Below are positions 32,170 through 42,313 of a stretch of DNA of 64,000 nucleotides, in pieces. The stretch's first letter is position 1. The number at the start of each line of letters is the position of its first letter. Below the pieces are notes generated by a model, which saw nothing but the letters and a program-made list of their open reading frames with translations, searched no databases and had not been told where the DNA came from. The position numbers were made by a program, and so were the translations under genes. Source of the DNA: Capronia americana (Eukaryota; Ascomycota; Eurotiomycetes; Chaetothyriales; Herpotrichiellaceae); NCBI GenBank assembly GCA_016110215.1, contig JADWQD010000010.1:62001-126000 (forward strand), given 5' to 3'.

Positions 32170-33017
32170 TATGGGAAGTGCCGCTCAAGAATAAGCTGTA
32201 AAAGGAAGGCTATCGGGAAAAGCAGATGATCTCAATTACCGTAGATTGCCTTCGGAGGCTTTAAGCCACGAAAATGTGATCCTTACAGCCAGCAGGCCAC
32301 CGTCGGGAGGCCACGAGGCATCAAGTACTCACTGATCTGGCGGCGGCAGGGTAAAGCCTTGTCTCAGTATGGGCTGGGTATGAAGCCCTAGGGGAGCTTG
32401 TAGTCGCTTGAGGTGAAATTCTCTTGCCGCCGGAGCCAGTTAGCCTAAGCCTTCGTAAGAACTGGGGTGGAGTTTGAGGATGGGAAAGAGAAGTGCTGAT
32501 TTACTCATTTGTATCAGGCAACAGAAGGCTGGCACCAGCCGCTAAAGTCGGTGGGAAATTTCCCTGCAACGCGCGTGCCCGTGTTGAGTTGTACACAAGA
32601 CGCGTACTCGTCGTAGCTTCACAAGCGAAATGGTCAAGCATCTGGGGTCGACACTAGTGGTAGGGTTCCCAAAGCTCTTCGCATCCATTCGCAAGCATGT
32701 GTCTACGGAATTACCTAGGTCCATACCAGTGACGCGCTCGTGTTGATGTGAATTTGACTTTTGCAAGAGTGTGCCATGGGACATTCCGAGCCTCAGCGTG
32801 GCTGTGCAAAGGTGGTGTCTGCTTTGAAGCCTTCTAGGCAACAGCAATTTTGTCGGCCCGATGCTAAATTCCATCGCCCACTTGCCTAATGTACGCGCGC
32901 AAATGAGTAGTCATTGAGCAAGGAGATCGAATCTTATACCAGTGCTGGCGGGGTATTTGCCACGGTCAGCCCCCCGGCAAACTTTTGGACGTCGACAACT
33001 TTACGCCTTAGGCCGCA
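32170..33017. other. Divergent promoter, ankyrin-like gene and Zn2Cys6 regulator
   Basis: No gene seen. A short match to a conserved small-subunit rRNA phrase near 32410 is considered chance. Confidence 0.4.
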
Positions 33018-34334
33018 ATGCCACGGCGACCACACAAAAAATCTCGTTCAGGCTGTTTCCATTGCAAGAGGCGACACATCAAGGTAAGTAACGTGCACCA
33101 GTGTCTCATAGGTGAAATCTTTGTAGATTTCTGCTCATTCTTTTACCAATTGACTAACACAAGACACCGAGTTCAGTGTGATGAGCAACGCCCTCGGTGC
33201 GTCAATTGCCAGACGGCGGGCTTGGACTGCGCATTCGCTTCGAATGCATCTGGGCCAGGCACTCCATCCGTAGAGACAGAGACTGTTGTCGCCAGCACTC
33301 CGGAGACGTCAACCCCAGACCAGCAACGGCAAGGCCATGGACAGTTCAGCGTGACACCCACATTTTCTTCCTCAGAGCCATCTGATCCTGGTCTCAACAT
33401 GCAACACCTTGAATTTTTGCATCAGTTCGTCACCTCCACCTACAGAACCTTCAGCGATGAGTACGGAGTCCAGGATGTCTGGAAAATATCGATTGTCCGG
33501 ATGGCTCTTTCGCACCCATACCTTATGTACGAGCTCCTTGCCATCTCGGCCCTACACCTCGCTTACTGCCGACCCGAGTCCTCTCCATGGTACTACACTA
33601 GATCCACGGAGCTGCAGACTCAAGCCCTCAATTCCTTCAACAGCATAAAACGGGAGGTGGATGCCTCGAATTGTGGCCCAGTCCTCATGTTCACATCGCT
33701 CCTTGCTGTTCATGTGCTTGCGGATCCCTCGCGCACTGCGGGACTGGACTCAAGCCACTACCTTGACCACGTCATCCATTGTATCATGCTCATGCGCAAC
33801 GTCCAAAAGCTAGTCATCCAAGACTGGTACGAGTATCTCAAAAACTCAGAGTTGAAGCCTATCTTTGGAGTTTCGCACCCTGCAACACCATACCGGATTC
33901 CCCAACCGTGTCTCAACTTGGCCCAGCTAACGGAGAGCTCGGACTTAGGGGAGCAAGCCAAAGAAGCGTATGACTCGGCGATCGAGCGCCTGCACTGGCT
34001 CTACGCAGTCTCGAACGTGCCCAACGAAACTTATACCACTGTCCGATGGCTCCTTGCATGGCCGATCCAGCTCAGTGGGGTTTATCAGGATCAATTGAAC
34101 CAGCGAAGACCTGAAGCTCTGGTCATCCTTGCGTACTTTGCCGTCATCCTCCGGTTTTACAAGGGTTGCTGGGTGGTAGGAGATTCTGGCAAGTCCCTTA
34201 TCGGAGCGATATCCGCACACCTTGGGCCTCACTGGAGCAAGTGGATGGAGTGGCCATTGTCATTCCTCGTGGACTGGGGTGATACAGACCAAAGAAGGGA
34301 GTCGCCGCAAGTTAGGTCAAATCCCACCGGCTAG
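33018..34334 (+). CDS. Zn2Cys6 fungal transcription factor
   Basis: Two exons (33018-33083 and 33177-34334) with a 93-bp intron (donor GTAAGT, branch GACTAAC, acceptor GTTCAG) give 407 aa. Removing it joins HIK to CDEQ and completes a canonical binuclear cluster: C13-x2-C16-x6-C23-x6-C30-x2-C33-x6-C40. The intron is a multiple of three and has no stop, so an unspliced message would add 31 residues inside the cluster. After a Ser/Pro/Thr linker the rest is the helical regulatory domain found in sterol-uptake-control-like factors (LEFLHQFVTSTYRTFS, HPYLMYELLAISALHLAYCRP, and WPLSFLVDWG near the end). Targets unknown; no obvious pathway cluster beside it. Confidence 0.92.
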   Translation: MPRRPHKKSRSGCFHCKRRHIKVSNVHQCLIGEIFVDFCSFFYQLTNTRHRVQCDEQRPRCVNCQTAGLDCAFASNASGPGTPSVETETVVASTPETSTPDQQRQGHGQFSVTPTFSSSEPSDPGLNMQHLEFLHQFVTSTYRTFSDEYGVQDVWKISIVRMALSHPYLMYELLAISALHLAYCRPESSPWYYTRSTELQTQALNSFNSIKREVDASNCGPVLMFTSLLAVHVLADPSRTAGLDSSHYLDHVIHCIMLMRNVQKLVIQDWYEYLKNSELKPIFGVSHPATPYRIPQPCLNLAQLTESSDLGEQAKEAYDSAIERLHWLYAVSNVPNETYTTVRWLLAWPIQLSGVYQDQLNQRRPEALVILAYFAVILRFYKGCWVVGDSGKSLIGAISAHLGPHWSKWMEWPLSFLVDWGDTDQRRESPQVRSNPTG

Positions 34335-34834
34335 TCTGGCGAAAGAGGACCTAGATCTGCGATTATGGAATGTGATAAGACATGAAAGTGCACCCGGCCA
34401 TAAATGAGGGAAAGTCCCGCGGCTCGCGATGTTCTGCCAGCGTCACCAGCAAGCGCATTGAACGAGACCGTACGAGGTACACAAGAGAGGCGACAAATCC
34501 GCTGCTCAACGAGGCTGTGTAGGACATGTTGTAGTAATAGAAGAGGAGGTGTAGGGATATAAGTGCATCCACGAACATATTAGTGACCACCTCGGATTCA
34601 TCTTGGTACTCCCTTACTCCGTTAACCTCAGCCTTGTAGCTTGGACAGCCTCAGCCTCGTGAAGGCGGTCAGAGGTGCCCCCCACCTACGGCCAAAAATT
34701 CTGCCAGGACTTTTTGGCTCAAGTCCAATTTAATACAAACCCTCACTAACTACTAATTCTCTCTCGCTACCCGAGCTTGACTCTCCCCTGCCATGGAATT
34801 TGACCTCCGGTAACACCTATTGACGCGCTTCACG
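34335..34834. other. Spacer and RPC31 promoter
   Basis: No gene seen. Contains TACGAGGTAC at 34471-34480. The last 60 bp before RPC31 include a C/T-rich tract (ATTCTCTCTCG) typical of fungal start regions. Confidence 0.45.
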
Positions 34835-36187
34835 ATGTCGCGCGGCGGACGAGGAGGCCGAGGCGGCGACGGCAGCGGCCGTCGCAACAAAGGCGCTCCC
34901 GAGATAGAAGACTACGACTTTGACGACGATGGCGACAACCTCAATCCCCGGCAAAAGAAGCCTCAGCCTCTCTTTCCGGTACGGCAGCCCAGATCTACTT
35001 CTCTCCCCGCCGAGCAAAATTATCAGCCCGTAAAAGAACTCATGGACTAACGAACCCGGCTGCGAACAATAGGGCATTTCTCTCCCAGTCCCACGGCCCC
35101 CTTCCGCGCGAGAACTCTCCGCCGTAGCGCGCCATCTGGCCTTCCGCACCCGCGTGCGCAACGGGCCTTACTTCGCGACCCTCGATCCCAGCAGCGTGGC
35201 GGATGCAACGACGGGGCGGACGCTCAAGCGCGCGGGATTCGACCCGTTCACCGACCAGGAGACCTACTCGAGCAAGAACCACAAGAAGAAGCGGGCAGTG
35301 CCGGACTTGAAGGGCGCGGGCAGGGAATACGGTATGTTCAGATCCTGTGCCTTCAAGACACCAGACACACACACCGGACGATACCACAACAACGCCGGGG
35401 AGAGGGGACCGATGTGATGCGATGCGATGTACTGTGAGCTGATTTTGATGTCGATGATCCAGCACTCAAGTTCTTCCCCCAAGAACTCTGGTCGACGCTC
35501 GACCCCACGCGCAAACACCCCCTCTGGAAGACCGCCGACGCTGACAACGACGATGTGTCGGCCTTACGGCAGCGGTCACGCAAGCGGAAGCGCGACCCCG
35601 CCGCCACACTCGCGGCACTCGACGACGTCGATGACACAGCTGTGAAGGACGTGGACGCGCCGTCAGACGACGAGCAGGTCGAGCAGACGGATGAATCGGC
35701 CTCCGACTCCGACGCGTTAGTCCCGTCAGGCAGGGGCGCGAGGGCTGCGCGGAGGAAGAAGAGGAAGCAGAAGCGTGGCCGCGCCGCGGGCGGGGACCGG
35801 ACGGGCGATTCGCGGGAGAAACGCGGTCTAGACGCCGAAGACGACTTCGAGCCGACGAAGAAGAAAGGCCCGTCGCCGCCGTCTACGATGCGGGCCAAGG
35901 AGAAGAAGCGGCGCAAGGCCGAGGCTCGTGCCGCGGGCACGAAGGTCGACGACACGGAGGATGAGGACGAGGACGAGGAGAATGAAAACGCCGATCACGA
36001 CGAGGATGTGGGCGACGAGGACGAGGACGACGATGACGAAGAGCCCGTGGACTCGGACTTTGAAGAGAGCGACGAAGGGGGCGGCGACGACTACAATGCG
36101 GAGAATTACTTCGACGACGGGGATCGCGATGATGACGACGGGCTCGGATTCGGGGGAGGAGGGGGAGACGAGGGTGGAGAGTATTAG
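34835..36187 (+). CDS. RPC31: DNA-directed RNA polymerase III subunit RPC31 (RPC7-like)
   Basis: Three exons (34835-34978, 35073-35331, 35463-36187), introns of 94 and 131 bp, give 375 aa. The N-terminus MSRGGRGGRGG and a short acidic motif are family hallmarks. The middle has VRNGPYFATLDP, then FDPFTDQETYSSK, then KFFPQELWSTLDPTRKHPLW (restored by the second splice), the segment that contacts the Pol III initiation subcomplex. The C-terminal half is basic then extremely acidic, with long Asp/Glu runs ending in GGGGGDEGGEY. The subunit acts in promoter-directed initiation by Pol III in the nucleus. An earlier TTG-initiated extension was ignored. The G/C-rich acidic tail has repetitive GAGGAC-type codons. 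Confidence 0.88.
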
Positions 36188-36607
36188 GCCTGACTTGTCG
36201 ACTGTACCGACTGACTAAATGAATATGTCTACGGAAGACTCAAAAACTGATCAGGGACAGGCAGGTGCTATTTAGCACTCGGGATCGAGTTCCAAGATGT
36301 ACATAGACGAAGAGCGCCCTCCCCCCTTTTATGCTCTCTTCACCAGCTTCAAGTCGACAACGATGGCCAAGATAGGCGGACAATGCTCGGTGCGTGTGGC
36401 TCGAGAAGGTCGATTCCAATCACAACAGAAACTTGAATCCTCCACGTCCAACTCCAAATCGTAACATCAGGCGATACCAGCCCTTTTTCCATTCTTACCG
36501 TCCTCCACCAAGCATCAACATCGTAGCAGGGCACATCATTTGGCTGACTTTCCTCCTAGAAGAGCTCTAATGCGTCGGATTCAGAGGCTTGCTGGAGATT
36601 GCCTCCT
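36188..36607. other. Convergent 3' spacer
   Basis: 420 bp between the stops of RPC31 and the helo-like/ankyrin gene. No gene or repeat seen. Confidence 0.4.
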
Positions 36608-38858
36608 TCAGTATGGCAGCTTGGGCGGCGGGGTGATGCCGGCCTCTTTGAAAAATTGCTCTTGTCTTGCTTTTCGCTTTTTGCCCTCCTCGGGTGAGAT
36701 TGCGACATATGTCCTCTCCCAGTCATCATACAACTTGTCGAAGCTTTCCTTCGTCAAGTCAAAGTATCGCACCATCCGTCGCCGCCGTCTCCTGGATGGA
36801 TGGAACTCCCATTTGAGAGCTGAAGGATCCTGAGTATCTTCCGGCTCACATACGATGCACCGGTCCTCGGTGGCAGGCCATGCTCCTGGTATGCATAGAG
36901 TTGATTCCCGTTCATCCAGCAAGTTCCAGAACTCTCCCACGCATTCGTCAGAAGACAATGATACCCATATCTGCCAGTCTTCTGGCACGGCTCCATACGT
37001 GAAATTCACGATGCGCAATGCTAGGCATCCATCACTTCTGCCAAAACAACGAGGTCGACAAATCACGTCTTTCGCGAGCAGACACTCGCGTTCCCATTTG
37101 CCGTACTCCTGGAGGTCTTGACCAGCATTGACGATCTCCGTTGCCCAGTGGCGAAGCTTGTGCGTCAATCGTTGGTTGCTGAGATCCGCCCATGAGGGAT
37201 AGGGATACGGCAGATCGATCCTCAGATAAGTCAACATTGGGGACGCGCAATCATGTTCAAACGCAACGCGGAGACCATCCAGGCCTACCACCGTCCGGAA
37301 TATTGCTCGCCAACCACCGAAATCAGGGCAGTCCCAAAAATGGAGCCCTCTCCGGGAATGAGACCAATGGTCGCCCAACACTTTCGCCAGTTTCTCCACA
37401 AGAGCAATATATAGTGGAGGTGCGTCTTCCCGAGAGATTTTTCTCACGAGACATGAGGAATCGAGCTGGGACTTGCCAAGGCAGAGCCAGAACATATCCG
37501 AATGCGCTTCAGCATAACATGCACTGTATGCAGCTTCAAGACGAGCAGGTAGATTCCAGGTGCTCCATGGAGGCGATATCATCTGAACGAGTTGTGACAC
37601 TACGGGCGCACTGAGAAGATCAACGAAAACTGAGAGCACGCTCTGGGGAGAATCAGTCAAGTCGTTAAGCTCCGAGCTCTCCCTCAACATATGTAGGGCC
37701 TCTAGAGCGTCCGTTCTCTGAGGTCTGAACGCACAATATTTGATGCAAGACAAGCCGTAACTAAAGCCCCAATCAGAAAATACGAACGGAATTCCCGCCG
37801 CGGACTTACTTGTTGTCCTTGTCATTAGGGTCAAGCCCTTGTTGCATGAGAAAGCTTATTGTCGTAGCATTCGCATATTCACAGGCGATCTATGAGCGTA
37901 AGCACAGACCTCGATTCGGAATCAGACTTGCTTGTCCCTACATGAAGCAGCGTTTCCCCACCAGGATCTCGGTCTAGGATGGATGCCTGGCCCGTTTGGA
38001 AGAGTTTCTGCAAGGCGACGACGTTGCTTTCCTTAGTGTATTTGAAGACCGGGGCATCCTGGGGTCGAAAATTGTAAGTCCGAAAACCGTACGTCCATGC
38101 GCCGCATGCCTGCTGTTGGACAATCTCAAGGGTTCTCCCAAGTAATCGACTTTGCAAACGCAGTAGACGTCTAGTGCGGACATTGACCCACTGCCGATGG
38201 CGGCTCTGTTCGCATGAATCGGTGGGGACAGGTTCCGACACTTCATGGCCGAGAGTATCACCGCTAGGACTGACTAGAGACGCAAAAGGGGATGACACAG
38301 AGTGTTGTCGAATATCTTGTACAATCGCAGATATACTCGCCGACGAAGCCATAATCAGCGTATGTGTCTCCGTATGCTTCTGCATATTCAGCAAGCTCAT
38401 AGCACTGTACCGCGGTCAGCACATAGAGACAAAGCGGTCTCCTGCTTTACTACCCACTTCAAGGCAGTCATCTGAGCCATAATGCAATCGGCCTTGGCTC
38501 TTTCAACTACTTGGCGGGCTTTGTCCAGAGCATCCTCCTTGAGCACTGCTTTCACCGATCCGCGTATTCTAGATCGCTTGATACATATCGACAGCTCGTC
38601 ACAGATGGGCTTCAGGCTCTGGACCGCCTTTTCGCTTCGCAGACGGCATTTCCGAACGACGTCCGGTGGAGCATAGGCGGAGAGAGAGGCTTCCTGCTCT
38701 TTGAGTGTTTCTAGGATCTCTTCGAGAGCCTCTAACTCTTCCAACAACTGTTTCAGGTTCTGGGGAGCGTGCTTGACCGACGAGTAGAGATGTTTCACCT
38801 CCAGGACGATTTTGGCAAACTCGAGAGTCGCGGCCACGACACCGATGGTCTCAGCCAT
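36608..38858 (-). CDS. Fungal N-terminal (helo-like) domain protein with ankyrin segment
   Basis: Four exons (38451-38858, 37942-38379, 37810-37889, 36608-37760; introns 71, 52 and 49 bp) give 692 aa. The N-terminus MAETIGVVAATLEFAKIVLEV plus the following heptad-like helices match the helo-like fungal N-terminal domain found in incompatibility and NLR-type proteins. The spliced middle reads GETLLHIACEYANATT then FLMQQGLDPNDKDNN, a clear ankyrin repeat. The C-terminal 350 residues have no domain I recognise (WRAIFRTVVGLDGLRVAFEHD, then RMVRYFDLTKESFDKLYDDWERTY) and end KLPY. The first junction could move by 3 nt (donor at 38453). There is no NACHT or other nucleotide-binding motif, so it is not a complete NLR. 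Role in self/non-self responses is only inference. Confidence 0.75.
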
Positions 38859-39753
38859 AGCGAAGGAGGGGATATCTCGTGGCCGACAACACCAGAGACG
38901 TCAGTTGTTCTGCAAAAGTAGCTGCGATTTCTTGGGGCGTGAGTTAGAAAGACGAGATCATCGGACTTGAGGCTGAGGCTGAGGCTGAGGCTGAGCAAGC
39001 TTGACCTTGAACCGCTGCCTGCGAAGATGCATCAGGCAGTCCAATCATAGGACGGTACGTGTTCAAACAGCAACATCCAGCGGCTTTGATCGCTTAGAAA
39101 ACAGCACCACCCACAATCTAGATTCGGCCTTGGGCGCTAGTCAAGGCTACAAGACCGCGGCATGACCACTCTCCCATCTCTGCCCTGGCGACCACCGCGG
39201 CAGAAGGAACGCACAATGACTTAGACGATTGTGTGCAATTGGTGGACCTGCAGATGTCGAGTCTTCGATCTGCACGCACTCGCTTTCGGCCCGGAAGACG
39301 ACTGGGATGACCGCAGAAGATACTACCTAGGTAGGTACACCAGCACTTCCGGCAACCTCAATGGTGTTCCGGGCGCAGTTTCCATATCATCGCCAACCAC
39401 AGCCACGATCAGGATCCGGGAAGCGACACCGATGGCCTTGACAAGTCCTAAAGCGTAGCAATACTGGAATTTGCACCGTACCGGGCTGTGCATAGACATC
39501 GCGCGTAACAGTCAGTGACTCCTCGAAGTATCACAATGTACTGTACAGTAGACGCTCGAGAGTACAGGTAAACATCTACATACGAGGTACGACAATAAAC
39601 GCCCCGAAGCCCCGACGTCGCCAAGGCCGAGCATCGGAGAAATTCTCACAGTTGCAGACGACAACCACACCATACGTCGAATGACCTAATGGAACACCAA
39701 CCTTCACTAACAACCAAAAATGATCGCCTCAATACCGCAGCACCAGGACAAAG
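38859..39753. other. Divergent spacer, helo-like gene and TAH18
   Basis: No gene seen. Holds a hexanucleotide repeat at 38969 and TACGAGGTAC at 39581-39590, with GTACTGTAC nearby at about 39540. Confidence 0.45.
38969..38995. repeat. (GAGGCT)n microsatellite
   Basis: Four GAGGCT units plus a partial fifth, about 110 bp upstream of the helo-like gene start. Confidence 0.9.
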
Positions 39754-41730
39754 ATGACCGGACAAGACCAAGACCAAGACCAAGACCGCACCCGCTCCGC
39801 GCTCATCCTGTATGGCACCGAGACCGGCACCTCGCAGGACATGGCCGAAGAAGTGGGCCGCACCCTCGAGAGACTCCATTTCGACACCACGGTTGAGGGC
39901 CTCGACAGCGTCCCATACACCCGCCTCCACGCCTACAGCTTCACGGTCTTCGTCGTCGCAACGACAGGACAGGGTGATTTTCCTGGCAATGCCCGCCTCT
40001 TCTGGACCAGTCTGCTGCGGAGGAAGTTGACCCCAGCCACGCTCCTGGGGGTGCGGTACGCCCTCGTCGGGGTGGGCGATAGCTCGTATCCCAAGTTCAA
40101 TTTCGCGGCGCGGAAGCTGGACAAGAGGCTTCGCCAGCTGGGGGCCACGGAGACTATTCCTCCTTGTGAAGCCGATGAGCAAGGCGATGAAGGCACCGAG
40201 GGCGCGTTCCTGGCGTGGCTGGCACAGCTGCGGGAGACGGTGCTGGCCATGTTCCCTCTGGGAGAAGGACAGGTGCCCATCCCGGAGGATGTCGTGTTGC
40301 CAGGGAAGTGGCGGTTGGAGGTCGTGGCGCGGGATCGAGAGCGGGATGGCGATGGTGAAGACGGCACGGCTTCTCCGGATAGGGAGGCGAACCAGAACGG
40401 TGATGATCCCCATGCACAGCACACTCCTTCAGCCATCATCACCACCACCACCGCTACCACCAGCGCAGACCGTGAAGTGGACTCTTCGTCCTTCCCCGTC
40501 GTGCTGGACGTCAACAAGAGGGTCACGCCCCCGGAGCACTGGCAGGACGTGCGGTTCATGAGCCTCCGAGCATCACGCAAGATCGACTACCAGCCGGGCG
40601 ACGCGCTGGCCATCTCCCCCCAAAATATGCCCGTGGACGTGGACGGCTTGATCGCACGTATGAACTGGCAGCATGTCGCCGACACGCCGATTCGGCTGGT
40701 TCCCACGCGCTCGCCCGACCTCCCGCCGACCTTCCTATCTGCAAATCCGATCTTCGCGCGCGCCGACCTCACCCTCCGGACCCTCCTCACCGAATACCTG
40801 GATATTAACGCCATTCCGCGGCGCTCCTTCCTAGGCAGCATCGCGAACTACACGTCCGACAGCATGCACAGAGACCGGCTCCTCGAGTTCACGGAACCCC
40901 AGTATCTGGACGAGTACTACGACTACGCGACGCGGCCGCGGCGAAGCATCCTGGAGATCCTGCAGGAGTTCGACAGCGTGCACATCCCGTGGGAGGAGGT
41001 CATGAACGTTTTCCCACCCGTGCGCCCGCGGCAGTTTAGCATCGCGAGCGGCGGCCGCCTGAAAGTCGCGGATGATGGGGCCACAAAATTCGAACTATTG
41101 GTAGCTATCGTCAAGTACAAGACTGTGATCAAACGCGTGCGAGAGGGCGTCTGTACACGCTACTTGGCTCAACTTCCCGTCGGAACAACTCTCCATGTCT
41201 CCGTCAAAAGGGAGGGACGCTTCTCCAAGACACCCGACCCGCCTGGCATGAGCCATATCTTGATCGGCGCGGGCACGGGCATCGCTCCACTTCGAGCGCT
41301 TATCCATGAGAAAATCACTCAACATCATCAACCGGGAAAAACAGTGCTTTTTTTTGGCTGTCGCAATGAGACGTCAGACTACTTCTTCCGTCAGGAGTGG
41401 GCGGCCATACGTACCGAGCATCCTGGTGCTCTAGAGGTAATCTCTGCATTCTCAAGAGATCAGAAATCAAAGGTGTATGTGCAAGATCGCATTCGGCAGC
41501 GAAGTGATATGATTGGGGAGTATCTGATCGAGAGGATGGCCACGATTATCGTCTGTGGATCATCGGGACAGATGCCCAAGGCCGTGAGGCAGGCACTGGT
41601 CGATGCATTAGTAGAGCAGGCCCAGAAGAGGGACAAACATGGAGACCTTATTGCGAATACGGAAGAGGCCGACGTATATCTCGCAAGGGTCGAGAAGGAA
41701 AACAGGTACAAGCAGGAGACGTGGTCATGA
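39754..41730 (+). CDS. TAH18: NADPH-dependent diflavin oxidoreductase (cytosolic Fe-S assembly)
   Basis: Single-exon 658-aa protein. It passes electrons from NADPH through FAD and FMN to Dre2 in cytosolic iron-sulfur protein assembly. Order of domains: flavodoxin-like FMN domain with YGTETGTSQDMAEE (20-33) and VGDSSYPKFNFAARKLDKRL; FAD domain with RPRQFSIASGG (about 424); NADPH domain with GAGTGIAPLRALIHEK (about 505-520) and FFGCRNETSDYFFRQEW; the ending NRYKQETWS matches the family C-terminus. The N-terminus has an odd DQDQDQD run from a GACCAA repeat. An acidic, Thr-rich insert (about 195-245) links the first two domains. It overlaps tail to tail by 6 bp with the small minus-strand frame below. 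Confidence 0.96.
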   Translation: MTGQDQDQDQDRTRSALILYGTETGTSQDMAEEVGRTLERLHFDTTVEGLDSVPYTRLHAYSFTVFVVATTGQGDFPGNARLFWTSLLRRKLTPATLLGVRYALVGVGDSSYPKFNFAARKLDKRLRQLGATETIPPCEADEQGDEGTEGAFLAWLAQLRETVLAMFPLGEGQVPIPEDVVLPGKWRLEVVARDRERDGDGEDGTASPDREANQNGDDPHAQHTPSAIITTTTATTSADREVDSSSFPVVLDVNKRVTPPEHWQDVRFMSLRASRKIDYQPGDALAISPQNMPVDVDGLIARMNWQHVADTPIRLVPTRSPDLPPTFLSANPIFARADLTLRTLLTEYLDINAIPRRSFLGSIANYTSDSMHRDRLLEFTEPQYLDEYYDYATRPRRSILEILQEFDSVHIPWEEVMNVFPPVRPRQFSIASGGRLKVADDGATKFELLVAIVKYKTVIKRVREGVCTRYLAQLPVGTTLHVSVKREGRFSKTPDPPGMSHILIGAGTGIAPLRALIHEKITQHHQPGKTVLFFGCRNETSDYFFRQEWAAIRTEHPGALEVISAFSRDQKSKVYVQDRIRQRSDMIGEYLIERMATIIVCGSSGQMPKAVRQALVDALVEQAQKRDKHGDLIANTEEADVYLARVEKENRYKQETWS

Positions 41731-42237
41731 ATGAAATTTCATACCCATCCAGAATCCGTAACCATCCATGCCAAAGCCGTCGATGCCGAAAAATCTTGCT
41801 ACCACGGAGAGCAAGAACAACCAGCTCCAGCGTATGGGTTGTGCGAGCTGCTCACGAAGCTCCTCGTCCAGTCGAACAGGCAGATTATCCCTTTTCTTAG
41901 CCCTGGCCCTGGCCCTGGCTCTGGCCCTGTCCCTATTCCTTTTCCTGTTCTTTCCTCTACGCTGGCCAAGACCGGGCGAGTCGCCGAGGTCACTGGGGGA
42001 TTCCTCGAGGGAGACACCCTCATCCTCTAAGATCGCAAAACGCGACCCTTGCACGATTGGGACTCGCGATGGACCTGAAGGCGTCGATGCCATGTTAGGA
42101 GTGGTGGCGGCAGGGAAAGAAGTGGCTGTTTGCGAAGAGGTCGTCGATACCTCGTTGGAAGCTGTAGTCTCAGGCACAGGAATCGGCGATGAAGTAGGTG
42201 ATGGAATGGTAAGGCAGAGACCCAGACACAGTCGCAT
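41725..42237 (-). CDS. Possible small basic membrane protein, unidentified
   Basis: A 170-aa frame whose stop overlaps that of TAH18 by 6 bp and whose start lies 76 bp past the CAF1 stop on the same strand. It begins with a hydrophobic MRLCLGLCL stretch, continues Ser/Thr/Pro-rich, then has SRFAILEDEGVSLEESPSDLGDSPG. A strongly basic RARARARARAK tract comes from a GGCCCT-type repeat. The C-terminus carries a hydrophobic WSWLFLLSVVARFFGIDGFGMDG. Codon choice in the last third looks coding (GAC GAG GAG CTT, TTC TTG CTC TCC GTG). No family recognised. It might instead be 3' UTR of CAF1; the opposite strand is open too, but as low-complexity Leu-Ala. Confidence 0.35.
   Translation of the reverse strand: MRLCLGLCLTIPSPTSSPIPVPETTASNEVSTTSSQTATSFPAATTPNMASTPSGPSRVPIVQGSRFAILEDEGVSLEESPSDLGDSPGLGQRRGKNRKRNRDRARARARARAKKRDNLPVRLDEELREQLAQPIRWSWLFLLSVVARFFGIDGFGMDGYGFWMGMKFHS
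41901..41931. repeat. Short GGCCCT-type hexamer repeat
   Basis: About five imperfect CCCTGG/CTCTGG units. They encode the Arg-Ala tract on the minus strand and Leu-Ala on the plus strand. Confidence 0.8.
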
Positions 42238-42313
42238 TATATAGTTCCTGTTGAGGACCTGGAACTGGACTTTGACCCTTGGGACAAAACTCCGCCACTT
42301 AAGGAGTAGGTAC

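Noticed and set aside
32405..32432. GAGGTGAAATTCT, as in small-subunit rRNA
   Set aside because: Only about 13 bases match a conserved rRNA phrase; flanking sequence does not follow rRNA.
41768..42244. Plus-strand frame with a Leu-Ala run that looks like a membrane helix
   Set aside because: Generated by the GGCCCT hexamer repeat; the opposite frame has better codon use and both are low complexity.
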